The notes under the pieces were generated by a model, which saw only the letters and a list, made by a program, of their open reading frames with translations, did not search any database and had not been told where the DNA came from. Position numbers and translations under genes: made by a program. This document shows positions 8,869-16,586 of a stretch of DNA of 64,000 nt, in pieces. Position 1 is the stretch's first letter. Every line of letters starts with the position of its first letter. This stretch comes from Saccharopolyspora gloriosae. Its GTDB lineage: Bacteria; Actinomycetota; Actinomycetes; Mycobacteriales; Pseudonocardiaceae. Location: positions 1,116,001 through 1,180,000 of the forward strand of contig NZ_CP059557.1 of NCBI RefSeq assembly GCF_022828475.1. The letters are read 5' to 3'.

Positions 8869-9369
8869 ATGAGCGCTCGTAGCCCGCTGCCATTCGATCC
8901 CATCGCACGTGCGGCCGAGCTGTGGTCGGAGCGGATCGGTCCGTCGACGACGATGGCCGCGGTGACCAGCGTCATGCGAGTCCAGCAGATCCTGCAGTCC
9001 GCGGTCGACACGGCACTGCGCCCGCACAACCTCACCTTCGCTCGTTATGAAGCGCTCGTGCTGCTGACGTTCTCCAGTCGCGGAAGTCTGCCGATGCGGG
9101 TCATGGGTGATCGACTCCAGCTGCACCCCACCAGCGTCACCAACATCGTCGACCGGCTCGAACACGACGATCTGGTGCGCCGGGTGCCGCACCCGACGGA
9201 TCGACGCACCACCCTCGTCGAGATCACCGACGACGGGCGGGACCTGATGAAGCGCGCCACCGAATCGGTCAACGAGATCGAGTTCGGGCTGGGCGGCGTG
9301 ACCGAGCGGCAAACCCAGCAACTCACCGAACTGCTCGGCAAAGTCCGCCACGCGGCGGGCGATTTCTGA
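8869..9369 (+). CDS. MarR-family transcriptional regulator
   Basis: The protein has 166 residues. The winged helix-turn-helix is clear at about residues 50-115: NLTFARYEALVLLTFSSRG, then MRVMGDRLQLHPTSVTNIVD as recognition helix, and the wing with RVPHPTDRRTTLVEIT. Flanking helices form the dimer interface. The ATG at 8869 has TAGCGT (8856-8861) 7 bases upstream, so the transcript is probably leaderless. No neighbouring transporter or enzyme is obviously its target, and no palindromic operator could be assigned with confidence. Confidence 0.88.
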   Translation: MSARSPLPFDPIARAAELWSERIGPSTTMAAVTSVMRVQQILQSAVDTALRPHNLTFARYEALVLLTFSSRGSLPMRVMGDRLQLHPTSVTNIVDRLEHDDLVRRVPHPTDRRTTLVEITDDGRDLMKRATESVNEIEFGLGGVTERQTQQLTELLGKVRHAAGDF

Positions 9370-9470
9370 GCCCGGCGTCGCCCCGATCTTTCCCGTTGCA
9401 ACTCCCCGGCCGAGACCGGGTTGAGGCGTTCTCCACCATCCGCTCCGCCCCGGCAGGAGCGCGCGCTGGT

Positions 9471-9522
9471 GCGAGGAAGGGAACCTTCCTGCCACCGGTG
9501 ACAGGAAGATTCCCTTCCTCGC
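9471..9522. repeat. family A repeat, inverted pair
   Basis: 52 bp with two arms in inverted orientation, near-perfect: the left arm has TGCCACC and the right arm has GAAGATTCCC. It lies between convergent genes (MarR and DUF3817). Confidence 0.92.
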
Positions 9523-9544
9523 ATGCGCTGCGCGACGGGCCGGG

Positions 9545-9904
9545 TCAGTTGAGGGTGCGCAGGACGTAGCGGACGTGGCCCCAGAACGTGGGGTCCGCGG
9601 AGTCCTGCCAGGTGAGCAGGCCGCGCCGATTCGCCCAGCGCTCGAAGCCGATGGAGGCCAGCGGCGGCACGGACGCCACGAGCGCCAGCACGAGCACTCC
9701 GAACGACCAGCGCAGCGGGCTGAACACCACGAGGCAGGCGATGACGTAGGCGGTGAACACGAGGCCGTGGATCCAGCCGGCGACGGTGACGCCTTCCGGG
9801 ATGCCGAAGCCGTACTTGAACATCATCGCGATCAGCAGTCCCGCCCAGGAGCACGCCTCGGCGATCGCGACGAGACGGAACCATCCCGCGTAGGTACGGA
9901 ACAC
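9545..9904 (-). CDS. DUF3817 integral membrane protein
   Basis: The protein has 119 residues with three or four membrane spans. The hallmark features of DUF3817 are present: FRLVAIAEACSWAGLLIAMM, the middle VAGWIHGLVFTAYVIACLVV, a third span and a basic end. The GTG at 9904 is preferred over a TTG at 9910 because AAAGGCGG sits at the right distance (7 bases) from the GTG. Members are widespread in actinobacteria and have no established function. Confidence 0.85.
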   Translation of the reverse strand: MFRTYAGWFRLVAIAEACSWAGLLIAMMFKYGFGIPEGVTVAGWIHGLVFTAYVIACLVVFSPLRWSFGVLVLALVASVPPLASIGFERWANRRGLLTWQDSADPTFWGHVRYVLRTLN

Positions 9905-10106
9905 CCTCAAACCGCCTTTCGGACGTAGTGCCGCTCACCGGCACTTGACCCTTGCGAGTGTGCCGGGTGCTCGTGGTCACATCGCCACCGGTGACATCGG
10001 GAGAAGCATCCGTGCGCCTGCCGCGCTCGCGCTCCGCGGGGTCGGGGCACGTGGAGAGGCCCGGTTTCGCACTGAAACGGACTCGTCCGCTCCGAAATCG
10101 ATTTGT

Positions 10107-10118
10107 GACAACCTTGTC
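10107..10118. promoter_or_regulatory. candidate LacI-family operator 1
   Basis: GACAACCTTGTC differs by one base from the perfect palindrome at 10297-10308, which lies 190 bases downstream around the start codon of the regulator gene. Confidence 0.5.
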
Positions 10119-10255
10119 TTGCCGGGGTCGCGCCACAGTTCCGGATCATGTTTCGGAACCGGCGGAACCGATCGCGTGCGAATGATTCGGTGCCGCTGAT
10201 TGAGCCGTTCGGCCGCATTTCTGCGGCCGTCGGTACGCAGGAATCGAATCGAGCA

Positions 10256-10284
10256 TTGACACCGCTGGTCCGGAGCGGTGAAAT
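10256..10284 (+). promoter_or_regulatory. promoter of the LacI-ABC operon
   Basis: TTGACA (10256-10261) and TGAAAT (10279-10284) are separated by 17 bases. Transcription would begin about 4-5 bases before the ATG at 10295, giving an almost leaderless transcript. Confidence 0.6.
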
Positions 10285-10294
10285 CCGCGAGATC

Positions 10295-11311
10295 ATGACA
10301 ACGTTGTCGGATTCCGGGAATGCTCGACGGGCCACCATGAACGATGTGGCCCGTCTCGCCGGTGTGAGCATCAAAACCGTGTCCCGGGTCGTCAACGGTG
10401 AGAGCGGCGTGCATCCGGGAACGGCGAACCGCGTGCACATCGCGATCGACCAACTCGGATTCCGCCGCAACCTCGATGCGCGCAATCTGCGCCGTGGCGC
10501 CGAGACCGGGATCGTCGGGCTCGTTTTGGAGGACGTGGCGAATCCGTTCTACTCGATGCTGACGCGCGCGGTGGAAGAGGTCGCCCGTGCGCAGGGCGGG
10601 CAAGTGCTGACCGGTTCGTCGGGCGAGGACGCGGTCAGGGAACGGGAATTGGCCACCGAGTTCCTCTCCCGGCGCGTCGACGGGCTGCTGGTCGTGCCCG
10701 CGGGCGACCGGCACGGCTACCTGGCGCGGGAGATCGCCGCAGGCACCCCGGTCGTGTTCGTCGACCGGCCGGCGGGCGGCGTCGAGGCGGACACCGTGCT
10801 GGTGGACAACGTGGGCGGCACGGCACTGGCCGCCCGCCACCTCGCCGGGCATGGCCACCGCCGCATCGCTTTCCTCGGTGACTCACCGGGCATCAACACG
10901 GCGGCCGAGCGGTTGCGGGGCTTCCGCGAAGGCTGTGCGCAGGCCGGTGTCCCGTTCGACGCGGGCCTGGTGCGAATGGGGCCGCACACCGCTGACTCGG
11001 TGGCCGCGGCGCTGGCCGGGCCGTTGCGCCCCGCGACCGCCTTGGTCACCGGAAACAACCGGATCACCGTCCACGCGCTACGCGCACTGGCGGGCCGGGC
11101 CGGGCGGCCCGCACTGGTGGGTTTCGACGATTTCGAACTCGCCGATCTGCTGGACCCGCCGATCACGGTGATCACCTACGACGTCCGGGAACTGGGCGCT
11201 TCGGCGGCGCGGACGGTGTACGCGCGCCTCGCCGGGGACACCACGCCGCCGCGACGCCTGGTGCTGCCCACCCGGCTGCTGCTGCGGGGATCCGGGGAGG
11301 TGCCGGCGTGA
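10295..11311 (+). CDS. LacI-family transcriptional regulator
   Basis: The protein has 338 residues. The DNA-binding head is complete: MNDVARLAGVSIKTVSRVVN and the hinge region RRNLDARNLRRG. A periplasmic-binding-like ligand domain follows, with GLVLEDVANPFY, VDGLLVVPA, TPVVFVDRP, HRRIAFLGD and a C-terminal RLLLRGSGE. The ATG at 10295 is set by the promoter spacing and by homology at the head. It is the first gene of a sugar ABC importer operon and probably represses it until the sugar, or its phosphate, is bound. Two operator-like palindromes nearby support autoregulation. Confidence 0.92.
   Translation: MTTLSDSGNARRATMNDVARLAGVSIKTVSRVVNGESGVHPGTANRVHIAIDQLGFRRNLDARNLRRGAETGIVGLVLEDVANPFYSMLTRAVEEVARAQGGQVLTGSSGEDAVRERELATEFLSRRVDGLLVVPAGDRHGYLAREIAAGTPVVFVDRPAGGVEADTVLVDNVGGTALAARHLAGHGHRRIAFLGDSPGINTAAERLRGFREGCAQAGVPFDAGLVRMGPHTADSVAAALAGPLRPATALVTGNNRITVHALRALAGRAGRPALVGFDDFELADLLDPPITVITYDVRELGASAARTVYARLAGDTTPPRRLVLPTRLLLRGSGEVPA
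10297..10308. promoter_or_regulatory. candidate LacI-family operator 2
   Basis: GACAACGTTGTC is a perfect 12-bp palindrome with the central CG typical of LacI/PurR-type operators. It overlaps the start codon and the predicted transcription start, an ideal position for autorepression. Confidence 0.6.
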
Positions 11312-11400
11312 ACACCGCGCACGACGCCCGACCGGTCCCGGTGTCCTGCGCCGCCTCGATCGCACCACCGGAGCACCCGAGCCCACCTGGGAAGGTCTGA
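11308..11400 (+). CDS. 30-residue ORF coupled to both neighbours (tentative)
   Basis: A GTG start at 11308 overlaps the LacI stop (GTGA) and follows GGGGAGG. The stop TGA at 11398-11400 shares its A with the ATG of the ABC ATPase, which has its own GGGAAGG inside this ORF. The peptide is Pro/Ala-rich (VNTAHDARPVPVSCAASIAP) and has no known motif. It may simply carry ribosomes from the repressor gene to the transporter genes, or be coincidental. Confidence 0.35.
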   Translation: MNTAHDARPVPVSCAASIAPPEHPSPPGKV

Positions 11401-12164
11401 TGTCCGAACCGCTGCTGGAAGCACACGAACTCACCAAGAGATACGGCGGGGTGGAGGCATTGCGAGGCGCCTCTTTCACCGTTCATCCAGGCGAAGTGGT
11501 CGCCCTCATCGGGGACAACGGAGCCGGTAAGTCCACTTTGGTCAAATGCCTGTCCGGCGTGGAGCAGCCGGATTCCGGGCGGATCAGCGTGTCCGGGACA
11601 CCGGTGACCCTGGATTCGCCGAGCGCGGCCCGCGCGCACGGCATCGAGACCGCCTATCAAGATTTGGCGGTCGCCCCCGAGCTGGATCCGGCGGCGAACC
11701 TGTACCTGGGCAGGGAAATTCGCCGCGGCGGGCTGCTCGGCAAGCTCGGCATGCTGGACAAGACCGCCATGCGCACCCGCGCCGCCGAGCAGTTCGCGAC
11801 GTTCGGCGTTTCGCTGCCCGACCTGGACGTGCCGATCGGGGCGTTGTCCGGTGGGCAGCGCCAAAGCGTCGCCGTCGCCCGCTCGGTCGCCTGGGCGGAC
11901 CGGTTGGTGTTCCTCGACGAACCGACCGCGGCGCTCGGCGTGGTGCAGCGGGAACGGGTGCTCGACGTGGTGCGCCGCGTGCGGGACACCGGCATTTCGG
12001 TCGTGCTGATCAGCCACAACATGCCTGAAGTGCGTTCCGTCGCCGACCGCGTCGAAGTGCTGCGGCTCGGGCGCCGCGTCGCCCGATTCCGCGCGGCCGA
12101 CGTGAGCCTGGAAGAGCTCGTGGGGGCCATGACCGGGGCACTGGCTCAGGAGGATGAGAACTGA
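11400..12164 (+). CDS. sugar ABC transporter ATP-binding protein (single domain)
   Basis: The protein has 254 residues with one nucleotide-binding domain. Walker A is GDNGAGKST (about residue 38), the Q-loop region is ETAYQDLAVAPEL, the signature is LSGGQRQSV, Walker B is RLVFLDEPTAALG and the switch His is in VVLISHNM. The sequence type is that of the CUT2 class (RbsA/FrcA-like). Classical RbsA has two fused domains, whereas this single-domain form resembles FrcA and would act as a homodimer. It overlaps the permease gene by one base (TGATG). Confidence 0.92.
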   Translation: MSEPLLEAHELTKRYGGVEALRGASFTVHPGEVVALIGDNGAGKSTLVKCLSGVEQPDSGRISVSGTPVTLDSPSAARAHGIETAYQDLAVAPELDPAANLYLGREIRRGGLLGKLGMLDKTAMRTRAAEQFATFGVSLPDLDVPIGALSGGQRQSVAVARSVAWADRLVFLDEPTAALGVVQRERVLDVVRRVRDTGISVVLISHNMPEVRSVADRVEVLRLGRRVARFRAADVSLEELVGAMTGALAQEDEN

Positions 12165-13216
12165 TGTCGGCACCGCAACGATCCGCTGCGGACGGATCCG
12201 TGGCCACCACGGATTCCGCCGCAGCCAAGACTTTCCGCGCCCGGCTGGCCGCCTCGCCGACGCTGTGGACGGGGCTGGTGCTCGTCGTGCTGTGCGTGCT
12301 GTTCAGCGCGGTGCGCCCGGACGCCTTCCCGACGCTGTTCAACCTGCAGACGCTGCTGGTGCAGGCGGCGCCGCTGCTGATGCTCGCGGTCGGGATGACC
12401 TTCGTGATCATCACCTCCGGCATCGACCTGTCCGTGGGTTCCGTCCTGGTGTTCGCCGGTGTCGTGTCCGCGCAGACGATGGAGGCGCTCAGCGGCGGTG
12501 ACGCGACCGGGGCCGGGTGGGGCGTGATCACCGTCGGGCTGATCGTGGCGCTGCTCGGCGGCGCCGCCTGGGGAGTGCTCAACGGTCTGCTCGTCGCCGT
12601 GGCGAAAGTGCCTGCGCTGATCGTCACGCTCGGTTCGTTCGGCGCGGCGCTGGGCGCGGCTCAGCTGCTCACCAATGGCATCGATGTGCGCACCGTGCCC
12701 GCCGCGCTGCGGGAAACGCTCGGCACCGGAACCTCGTTCGGCGTGGTGCCGAACCTGGTGATCCTCGCTGCGATCGTCACCCTGATCGCGGGCTGGGTGC
12801 TGCACACCACGGCGTTCGGCAGGCACACCTACGCCATCGGCTCCAACTCCGAAGCCGCGCGGCGCGCGGGAATCAACGTCAGCAGGCACCTCGTCGCGGT
12901 GTACGCGCTGACCGGAGTGCTGGCCGGATTCGCCGGATTCCTGTCGCTGGCCTACTTCGGCACCACCACGATCAGCGGGCACAGCAACGACAACCTCAAC
13001 GCGATCGCCGCCGTCGTGCTCGGCGGCACCAGCCTGTTCGGCGGGGTGGGCACGATCCTCGGCAGCGTCATCGGCGTGTTCATCCCCGCCGTGCTCGACG
13101 CCGGTTTCGTCATGGCCGGGGTCCGGCCGTTCTGGCAACCGATCGCGGTCGGCGCCGTGCTCGTCGCGGCCGTCTGGCTCGACCAGCGGCGCAGGAGAAA
13201 TCGCAACAGCCGCTGA
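12164..13216 (+). CDS. sugar ABC transporter permease (RbsC/FrcC type)
   Basis: The protein has 350 residues with about nine membrane spans. CUT2 permease signatures are present: MTFVIITSGIDLSVGSVLVF, VPALIVTLGSF, YAIGSNSEAARRAGINV (coupling-helix region) and AVVLGGTSLFGGVGTILGS. The first 40 residues are hydrophilic and Ala-rich. It forms the membrane channel with the ATPase and binding lipoprotein encoded on either side. The end of the gene is 35 bases before the binding-protein start. Confidence 0.92.
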   Translation: MSAPQRSAADGSVATTDSAAAKTFRARLAASPTLWTGLVLVVLCVLFSAVRPDAFPTLFNLQTLLVQAAPLLMLAVGMTFVIITSGIDLSVGSVLVFAGVVSAQTMEALSGGDATGAGWGVITVGLIVALLGGAAWGVLNGLLVAVAKVPALIVTLGSFGAALGAAQLLTNGIDVRTVPAALRETLGTGTSFGVVPNLVILAAIVTLIAGWVLHTTAFGRHTYAIGSNSEAARRAGINVSRHLVAVYALTGVLAGFAGFLSLAYFGTTTISGHSNDNLNAIAAVVLGGTSLFGGVGTILGSVIGVFIPAVLDAGFVMAGVRPFWQPIAVGAVLVAAVWLDQRRRRNRNSR

Positions 13217-13251
13217 CCCGCTTTTCAGCACAACGGCGTGTGGAGGAAAAA

Positions 13252-14232
13252 GTGAGAATCAGATCCCAATTCGTGGTCATGCTGGCGGCGGGAACATTGC
13301 TCGCCGGATGCGGCTCCGGGCAGATCGGGGACACCGGGGGAGCGGCCACCGACCCGAACAACAAGAACCTGGCCTTGCTCACCGGAATGCGCGGGGAGCC
13401 GTTCTACGTCTCCATCGAATGCGCGGCGAAAGAAGCGGCCGCGGCCGCCGGATACCAGCTCAACGCGCAAGCTCCGGAAAAGTTCGAACAAGCCGAGCAG
13501 GCCCAATTGCTCAACGGAGTCGTCAGTTCCCAACCCGGCGCCGTGATCATCGCGCCGACCGATGACAAAGCGCTCGCCACTCCGCTGCGCCAGGCCAAGG
13601 ACAACGGCGTGCAGGTCGTTGAGGTCGACACCGCCCTGGAGGACAAGTCCGTCGCGGTGACCTCGCTGTCCTCCGACAACCACGCAGGCGGGGTGCTCGC
13701 CGCGCAGACCCTCGCCGAGCTCGTCGGGGACCGCCCCGGCGCGGTGCTCGCACTGAACACGAAGGCCGGAACCTCCACCACCGACGAACGCGCGCGCGGC
13801 TTCGAAGAGGAGATCGCCAAGCATCCCAACCTGCGGCTGCTGCCGACGCAGTACACCGAGAACGAGCCCGCCACCGCCGCGCAGATCGTGTCCGCGACCC
13901 TCGCCGCCAACCCCGACCTCGTCGGCGTGTTCGGCACCAACCTCAACACCGGCGAGGGCGCGGGCACCGCGCTGGCCAACGCCGGACGGTCCGGCCAAGT
14001 GCAGCTGGTCGGTTTCGACGCCAGCCCCAAGCAGGTCGACGACCTCCGCAACGGCCGAGTGCAGGCCCTGATCGCGCAGAACCCCGCGGAGATCGGCCGT
14101 GAGGGAGTCACCCGAGCCATCGCCGCCATCAAAGGCGAACCCGTCGAACGCGAAACCAAAACGGACATGATCGCCCTCACCCGCGACTCCATGCAGTCAC
14201 AAGCCCAGTACTTCTACCGCGCCACCTGCTGA
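13252..14232 (+). CDS. sugar ABC transporter substrate-binding lipoprotein
   Basis: The protein has 326 residues. The GTG at 13252 follows GTGGAGGAAAA. The signal peptide ends in the lipobox LLAGC, so Cys is lipidated and the protein sits on the outer face of the membrane. It belongs to the RbsB-like fold, with NLALLTGMRGEPFYVSIECA, VVSSQPGAVIIAPTD, NGVQVVEVDTAL, and hinge and ligand residues in GVFGTNLNTGEGAG and VQLVGFDASP. The sugar cannot be named: no kinase or catabolic enzyme lies in the operon. A perfect family A palindrome follows 10 bases after the stop. Confidence 0.92.
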   Translation: MRIRSQFVVMLAAGTLLAGCGSGQIGDTGGAATDPNNKNLALLTGMRGEPFYVSIECAAKEAAAAAGYQLNAQAPEKFEQAEQAQLLNGVVSSQPGAVIIAPTDDKALATPLRQAKDNGVQVVEVDTALEDKSVAVTSLSSDNHAGGVLAAQTLAELVGDRPGAVLALNTKAGTSTTDERARGFEEEIAKHPNLRLLPTQYTENEPATAAQIVSATLAANPDLVGVFGTNLNTGEGAGTALANAGRSGQVQLVGFDASPKQVDDLRNGRVQALIAQNPAEIGREGVTRAIAAIKGEPVERETKTDMIALTRDSMQSQAQYFYRATC

Positions 14233-14242
14233 GCGCGGCTCT

Positions 14243-14294
14243 GCGAGGAAGGGAACCTTCCTGTCACCGGTGACAGGAAGGTTCCCTTCCTCGC
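14243..14294. repeat. family A repeat, perfect inverted pair
   Basis: 52 bp, identical to the copy at 2584. It closes the sugar ABC operon and may act as its 3' hairpin. Confidence 0.95.
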
Positions 14295-14418
14295 ATCAGG
14301 GCGCGCGTCGGGGCATCACGGTGCGGAGTTGGAGGTGGGCACTGCTGGGTGAGGGTGGTGACCGGCGCGTGGTGGCGGGGAGGGGACGTTCGCGGTTCGC
14401 TCGGCCGGGCTGAGCGGC

Positions 14419-15288
14419 TCAGGATCGGGCGTTGACGAACTCGCGCAGCAGGGCGTTGAACTCGTTGGCCTTCTCCCGGTTCGGCCAGTGCCCGGCGCCG
14501 GGGATCACGTGCAGTTGAGCACCGGAGATCGCCGTCGCGGCTTGCTGGGAGGACGAGACCGGCACCACGTTGTCCTGATCGCCGTGGATGAACATCACCG
14601 GGCAGTTGATCTGGTCCAGGTGCGGGCCGTGGTTGATGCGCATCGCGCGCCGCCCGAGCGAATCGCGCTGCCAGTCGGAGAACACGGACTCGCGCTGGCC
14701 GGCTTCGGCGCTGACCTCCTCGACGATGCTCTCCAGATCCGGCACGGGCCGGTCGCCGGTGAACAGTTGCTTCGCCAGCACTCGCCGGACGAGCCCACGC
14801 CGCCTCGCCAGCAGTTTCGCGCTGGCCGACCCCACGAAGTCGACTCGTGTCGCCAGGTAGCTCAGCAAGTGGTGGTCGAGCCGGGAGACCAGTCCGCCGG
14901 AGCCGACGAGCACCAGTCCCCGCACGCGTCGCGGATGCCGCAAGGTGAAGCCGGTGGCGATGCTGCCGCCCATGGACAGCCCGACGATCATGGTGTCCCG
15001 CACTTGCCAGGCGTCGAGCAACCAGCGCAGCACCTCTTCGAAGGTGCGCTGGTTGGCGCGGCCGTGCCACGGCCTGCTTCCGCCTTGGCCGGGCAGGTCG
15101 GGCACGTAGACGCGGTGGTCCGCGGCGAGCACGGGAATCGTGTGTCGCCAGCTCAACATCGCATTGTCCAGACCGCCGCCGTGCAACAGCACGATCGCGG
15201 GTCCCGAGGACCCCGCGCGGAAGTAGCGGATCTTGCCGGCAGGGAACTCGACGTGGTCGACCTCGACACCCTGGGGCGGGGCGGTCAT
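14419..15288 (-). CDS. alpha/beta-fold hydrolase
   Basis: The protein has 289 residues. The oxyanion-hole strand is IVLLHGGGLDNAMLSW, the nucleophile elbow is IVGLSMGGSIA (Ser), the acid lies in VMFIHGDQDNVVPV and the catalytic His in VIPGAGHWPNREKANEF. The pattern resembles the C-C bond hydrolases of aromatic meta-cleavage pathways (BphD/HsaD-like), but no ring-cleavage gene is nearby, so the substrate is open. It is divergent from the Sua5-like gene, with 250 bases between them. ATG at 15288. Confidence 0.87.
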   Translation of the reverse strand: MTAPPQGVEVDHVEFPAGKIRYFRAGSSGPAIVLLHGGGLDNAMLSWRHTIPVLAADHRVYVPDLPGQGGSRPWHGRANQRTFEEVLRWLLDAWQVRDTMIVGLSMGGSIATGFTLRHPRRVRGLVLVGSGGLVSRLDHHLLSYLATRVDFVGSASAKLLARRRGLVRRVLAKQLFTGDRPVPDLESIVEEVSAEAGQRESVFSDWQRDSLGRRAMRINHGPHLDQINCPVMFIHGDQDNVVPVSSSQQAATAISGAQLHVIPGAGHWPNREKANEFNALLREFVNARS

Positions 15289-15541
15289 CTGTACTCCTTG
15301 TTCGGAACTGGCTTGAGACGGGCTGTCCGGATTGCGGACCTGCCGTTCGTTCGATCAGACGTGCGGCGGGACCGTCACGTTGCCGTAACTGAATGGTGAC
15401 GAGGGCAACGACTCCGCCGGGGACGCGCGCACCTTTTCGATCTTGCGATGGGGCGCCGGTGTTACTGGGGAGGATAGGCCCGCAGCGCAGCAGGCGGGCA
15501 CCACCCGCCAGGCCGCATGCGTGGCGTGCCAGGATCGGAGC

Positions 15542-16192
15542 GTGAGCACCGTGTATGACTGCAACCGCCCGGACGACCGGGAATCCGGTCTCGCCGCTGC
15601 CGCGAACACCGTCCGCGCCGGTGGGCTCGTCGTTCTGCCCACCGACACCGTGTACGGGATCGGCGCCGACGCCTTCGACTCCGACGCGGTGGGGGCGTTG
15701 TTGTCGGCGAAGGGCCGAGGTCGGGACATGCCGGTTCCGGTGCTGGTCGGTTCGTGGTCCACCATCGACGGCTTGGTCCAGTCCGTGTCGCGGCAGGCCC
15801 GGTCGCTGGTGGAGGCGTTCTGGCCGGGCGGGCTGTCGCTCGTGCTGCCACAGGCGCCGTCGCTGGCGTGGGACTTGGGCGATACGCGCGGAACAGTGAA
15901 CCTGCGGATGCCGTTGCATCCGGTCGCTCTCGACTTGCTGCGCGAGGTCGGCCCGATGGCCGTGTCGAGCGCGAACCGGACGGGACACCCACCGGCGTCG
16001 GCGGCGGAGCAGGCGCGGGAGCAGTTGGGCGAGTCGGTCTCGGTGTACCTCGACGGCGGCCCTGCCGGTGACGCGGTCGCCTCGACGATCGTGGATCTCA
16101 CCCAGCCGCAGCCGCGGGTGCTGCGAGAGGGCGCGGTGACCCTCGCCGACCTGTCCGAGGTGCTCGGTTTCGAGGTCGAGACCGCGGCGTGA
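15542..16192 (+). CDS. L-threonylcarbamoyladenylate synthase (Sua5/YrdC/TsaC family)
   Basis: The protein has 216 residues and makes threonylcarbamoyl-AMP from threonine, bicarbonate and ATP for the t6A modification of tRNA. Signature segments are RAGGLVVLPTDTVYGIGADA, LLSAKGRGRDMPVPVLV, FWPGGLSLVL and GPMAVSSANRTGHPPA. The GTG at 15542 is preceded by CAGGAT at 6 bases, possibly leaderless. In mycobacteria the same gene lies immediately before the WecA-like and ATP synthase genes, as here. Family A half-elements fill the gap to wecA. Confidence 0.92.
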   Translation: MSTVYDCNRPDDRESGLAAAANTVRAGGLVVLPTDTVYGIGADAFDSDAVGALLSAKGRGRDMPVPVLVGSWSTIDGLVQSVSRQARSLVEAFWPGGLSLVLPQAPSLAWDLGDTRGTVNLRMPLHPVALDLLREVGPMAVSSANRTGHPPASAAEQAREQLGESVSVYLDGGPAGDAVASTIVDLTQPQPRVLREGAVTLADLSEVLGFEVETAA

Positions 16193-16220
16193 GCCGTCCG
16201 CGGCCTTCGCGGCCGACTAC

Positions 16221-16387
16221 GACAGGAAGGTTCCCTTCCTCGCACCGATCGTCCGGCGAGGCGCGATCCCCGTTCGGCCTGCGGTGACAGGAAGGTTCCC
16301 TTCCTCGCATGACCGGAATTCGCAGGGCAGGGCCGTTGCGAACGTTCGTTGGCCGCGTCGGCGTGACAGGAAGGTTCCCTTCCTCGC
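16221..16387. repeat. three family A half-elements in a row
   Basis: Single right arms (GACAGGAAGGTTCCCTTCC followed by TCGC) lie at 16221-16243, 16284-16308 and 16363-16387, all in the same orientation, about 63 and 79 bases apart. The sequences between them are unrelated. The rest of the gap to 16586 holds no clear gene. Confidence 0.9.
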
Positions 16388-16586
16388 CGTACGACAGGGC
16401 TCGCCGCGCCCCGGACGATCTTCGCTGATCCGGACCGGTGGTCGTGGCGCGGCTGTTGGCCGATAGCGTTAGCCCCAGATGCGCAACGTGGACAGCGATG
16501 AGGAGCGCCGAGCTTGAAGACGCCGTTCTGGGGGCTGAACATCGACCTTCCGCGGGCCGTCGGCCCGCGAGGGTAGAGCCGCCGCC

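Larger units (their letters stand above)
9905..10294. other. divergent regulatory region before the LacI gene
   Basis: Nearly 390 bases without a gene. It carries one LacI-type operator-like site (10107-10118) and the promoter at 10256-10284. A second operator-like site lies just downstream at 10297. Other short inverted repeats (GTTTC-GAAAC near 10063, GTTCCG-CGGAAC near 10137) are less convincing. Confidence 0.6.

Noticed and set aside
15325-15339. short palindrome GTCCG-GATTG-CGGAC between the hydrolase and Sua5-like genes
   Set aside because: Five-base arms are expected by chance at this base composition, and no regulator is nearby.
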